DNA of 64,000 nt from Pseudomonas fluorescens (GTDB lineage: Bacteria; Pseudomonadota; Gammaproteobacteria; Pseudomonadales; Pseudomonadaceae), in assembly GCF_018614655.1 (NCBI RefSeq), contig NZ_JAGGOG010000018.1:1-64000 (forward strand), read 5' to 3'. Positions 61,882-64,000 of this stretch are shown piece by piece; the first letter of the stretch is position 1, and every line of letters starts with the position of its first letter. Made by a program: the position numbers and the translations under genes. A model generated the notes under the pieces. It was given only the letters and a program-made list of their open reading frames with translations. It was not told the origin of the DNA and made no database searches.

Positions 61882-62880
61882 ATGCGTGAACGTACCATCG
61901 CCAGTCATTACGCCCGGGCTGCCCTCGGTGGCGCACGCAGGGCCGGCTACGATTACTCGGGCGTGCTGCAACAGGTAGGCATCACGCCCGAGTTGCTCTG
62001 CGAGCCTCGTGCCCGCATCGCACCCGAGCAGTTCACCCGATTGCTGCAAATGCTCTGGCTGGGGCTGGATGACGAGTACCTGGGGTTTGCCGAAGGCCCG
62101 AGCAAGCGCGGCACCTTCGCCATGATGTGCCACGCACTGATCCATTGCCGCACCCTGGAGAAAGCGCTGGAACGCGGCTTATTATTTTATAGCCTGTTCC
62201 CGCAAGGTCCGCGCTGGCACCTGACGCGTGAAGGCGATATGGCTCGCCTGAGCCTGGACGGCTCCCAGTTGTGGGACCCGGATCATTTCTTGAGTGAATG
62301 CCTGCTGGTGATCTGGCATCGCCTCGGCAGCTGGCTGATCGGCCAGCGCATTCGCTTGGAACAGGCGACGTTCAGCTACTCGATGCCCGCCCACAGTGGC
62401 GAGTACGATTTGCTGTTCCCCTGCCCCCAGGTGTTCGGCGCCCCCGCCAGCAGCCTGGTATTTCATAGCCGTTACTTGAGCCTGCCGCTGTTGCAGGACG
62501 AACGCACCCTCAAGCTTTTCCTTGAGCGCTCCCCCGCGGACCTGCTGTCGCGCCCTGATGAGGGCGATAGCTTGAGCAGCCAGTTGCGGCGCTTACTGAG
62601 CCGCGACCGTACGCCTTGGCCTGACCTGGAGGCCGTGGCTCAACACCTGCATATCAGCCCACAAACCTTGCGCCGGCATTTGCGGGAGGAAGGCACCAGC
62701 TTTCAGGTGCTCAAGGATGAGTTGCGTCGGGATATCGCGATTTACCACCTGGGGCGGGCGGATCTGTCGCTGCAGGAAATTGCCGAGCAGTTGGGGTTTT
62801 CCGAGCCGTCGGCGTTTCATCGGGCGTTCAAGAAATGGACCGGGCTGACGCCGGGGGCGTACCGGGCGCAGGAAAGTTAG
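61882..62880 (+). CDS. AraC-family regulator with arabinose-binding-like N domain
   Basis: A 332-residue regulator with an N-terminal OruR/ArgR-like domain (Arabinose_bd type, about residues 15-200) and C-terminal AraC helix-turn-helix (about 235-330; AVAQHLHISPQTLRRHLREEG and EIAEQLGFSEPSAFHRAFKKWTG). Divergent from dctA, sharing the palindrome-bearing region. The ligand is unknown. Confidence 0.87.
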   Translation: MRERTIASHYARAALGGARRAGYDYSGVLQQVGITPELLCEPRARIAPEQFTRLLQMLWLGLDDEYLGFAEGPSKRGTFAMMCHALIHCRTLEKALERGLLFYSLFPQGPRWHLTREGDMARLSLDGSQLWDPDHFLSECLLVIWHRLGSWLIGQRIRLEQATFSYSMPAHSGEYDLLFPCPQVFGAPASSLVFHSRYLSLPLLQDERTLKLFLERSPADLLSRPDEGDSLSSQLRRLLSRDRTPWPDLEAVAQHLHISPQTLRRHLREEGTSFQVLKDELRRDIAIYHLGRADLSLQEIAEQLGFSEPSAFHRAFKKWTGLTPGAYRAQES

Positions 62881-62902
62881 AGGTATGTTGCCTGGACTGA
62901 CG

Positions 62903-62988
62903 CTTTCGCGAGCAAGCCCGCTCCCACATTTGATCGGTGATCGGCATGACAACTCGGTCAAATGTGGGAGCGGGCTTGCTCGCGAAGA
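62903..62988. repeat. REPIN of the GCGGGCTTGCTCGCG class
   Basis: TTCGCGAGCAAGCCCGCTCC and its inverted partner GGAGCGGGCTTGCTCGCGAA enclose ACATTTGATCGG...TCAAATG. Lies between the convergent AraC and phoQ genes. Confidence 0.92.
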
Positions 62989-63009
62989 GGCCAGCACAGC
63001 CAACAAAGA

Positions 63010-64000
63010 TCAAACAGCCGGAAAGTGAATCTTGAACGCCGCGCCACCCAGCGGCGAATCCCCAAGGGTCAGCTGTGCGCCATAGCTTTCTATGATGTCC
63101 TTGACCACCGCCAAACCAATCCCCTGCCCCGGATGCTGGCGATCCAGCCGTTCACCCCTTTCCAGGATCCGCGCACGCTGGTCCGGCGGCACGCCGGGGC
63201 CGTCGTCTTCGATGCACAGTTCGATGCCTTCCAGGCTTTCTTGCAAGGTGACGCGTACTTCGCTGAGGCACAGGCGATAGGCGTTTTCCAGCAGGTTGCC
63301 GAGCAACTCCAGCAAGGCACCCTTCTCGATGGGCACATCACACTCGTCCGACAGCACAAAGGCCACGTGAACGGCCTTGTCACGGTAGACCTTGTCCAGT
63401 GTGTCGCACAGGCTTTGCAGCACCGGCTGCAAGCGCACCTGGTGACGCACCAGGCCGCTTTTGCGCAGGCTGGCGCGTTGCAGTTGATAGCTGATCTGTT
63501 GGCTCATGCGCTCGATCTGCGACTGCAGGACCCAGGCCTGGTCGCGGTCTTCGGGGCGCTGGGCCATGTCTTCACTCACGCCCTGCAACACCGCCAGCGG
63601 GGTTTTCAGGCTGTGAGCCAGGTCATCCAGGGAATCGCGATAGCGGGTGCGCTGTTCGCGTTCGCTATGCAGCAGGCGGTTGAGGGAACCGGTCAGGCGC
63701 AACAGCTCTCGAGGGTGTTCTTCACTGAGGCTTTCGCGGGTGCCGCCTTCGATCTGGTCCAACTCCTGGCTTAGCCGCCGCAATGCTTGCAAGCCCCAGG
63801 TCAAACCGATCCAGAGTAATGTCAGCAACACCAGCAACGCCGCGCCAAAACCCAGGTAGAGGTTCTCCCGCAGGCCTTCGAGGGTCAGTTGGTATTCGCG
63901 CACCGGTTGCAGGGCGACGATACTGAAGGCTGCGCTTTTGCCCCCCAGCAGCTTGACCTCGACGTCATAGACGAAGAACTCCTGGCCGTTGGCCTCGCGA
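63010..64000 (-). CDS. phoQ: Sensor kinase PhoQ, 3' part (start beyond window)
   Basis: The C-terminal 329 residues of a PhoQ-type kinase; the open frame continues past the window edge, so the N-terminal helix and most of the sensor domain lie outside. Seen here are the end of the sensor (EFFVYDVEVKLLGG), the second transmembrane helix, HAMP-like linker, H-box LDDLAHSLKTPLAVLQG and ATP domain with NLLENAYRLC and GQGIGLAVV. The likely role is Mg2+/polymyxin response with PhoP. Confidence 0.82.
   Translation of the reverse strand, partial: REANGQEFFVYDVEVKLLGGKSAAFSIVALQPVREYQLTLEGLRENLYLGFGAALLVLLTLLWIGLTWGLQALRRLSQELDQIEGGTRESLSEEHPRELLRLTGSLNRLLHSEREQRTRYRDSLDDLAHSLKTPLAVLQGVSEDMAQRPEDRDQAWVLQSQIERMSQQISYQLQRASLRKSGLVRHQVRLQPVLQSLCDTLDKVYRDKAVHVAFVLSDECDVPIEKGALLELLGNLLENAYRLCLSEVRVTLQESLEGIELCIEDDGPGVPPDQRARILERGERLDRQHPGQGIGLAVVKDIIESYGAQLTLGDSPLGGAAFKIHFPAV

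Noticed and set aside
1..64000. Search for tRNA, rRNA, IS elements, integrase or prophage genes
   Set aside because: No cloverleaf ending in CCA, no rRNA-like tract, no transposase or integrase reading frame was seen; mobile signals are limited to REP/REPIN units.

Overview
The window is a contiguous chromosomal segment of a Pseudomonas, most likely of the P. fluorescens group. Evidence is the high G+C content, the gene order around fabF-acpP-fabG-fabD-plsX-rpmF and rne-murB-kdsB-lpxK, a GacS sensor kinase, a candidate RgsA small RNA, and many REP/REPIN palindromes of the types common in this group. It is almost wholly host core genome. I see no prophage, insertion sequence, integron, CRISPR array, rRNA or tRNA.

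Layout. 1-5.5 kb: a sugar operon read leftwards (SDR sugar dehydrogenase, AraFGH-type ABC importer, IclR regulator). 5.7-9 kb: single genes (GNAT, HD hydrolase, MFS transporter, two unknown small proteins). 9.1-13.4 kb: a four-gene unit (PfkB kinase, NCS1 permease, ADP-ribosylglycohydrolase-fold protein, GntR regulator) resembling E. coli yegTUVW with an NCS1 permease in the transporter slot. 13.4-16.5 kb: DUF1285, a DUF4823 lipoprotein, MoaA-type radical SAM protein, TetR. 16.7-29.2 kb: the convergent sRNA, then tatD-holB-tmk-mltG-pabC-fabF-acpP-fabG-fabD-plsX-rpmF-yceD on the minus strand, divergent maf, and sppA-HAD-rluC. 30-34 kb: rne with a leader of about 700 nt. 34.2-38.5 kb: a molybdenum hydroxylase (IorAB type) with its maturation genes xdhC and mocA. 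38.8-45.7 kb: an envelope block murB-ptpA-kdsB-trm112-lpxK-exbD-exbB-comEC in a tightly overlapping operon. 45.8-55.5 kb: DUF2062, a PirRS-like two-component system, gacS, ldhA, small lipoproteins, TlpA-like, ArsC-like, WrbA, DUF2069. 55.6-64 kb: 3-methyladenine glycosylase-like protein, ttcA, Yip1, sprT, a CoA-transferase, dctA with a sigma-54 promoter, an AraC regulator and the 3' part of phoQ.

The minus strand dominates. Many neighbours overlap by 1-8 nt (ATGA, TGATG), so translation is probably coupled in the arabinose-type, yeg-like, Mo-hydroxylase and lipid A/murein units. Overlaps, SD sequences and signal peptides were used to trim over-long starts. The least explained parts are the yeg-like nucleoside/glycoside unit, the electron acceptor of the Mo hydroxylase, the paired palindromes between dctA and the AraC gene, the consensus promoter that leaves yceD almost leaderless, and the missing pilZ between tatD and holB.
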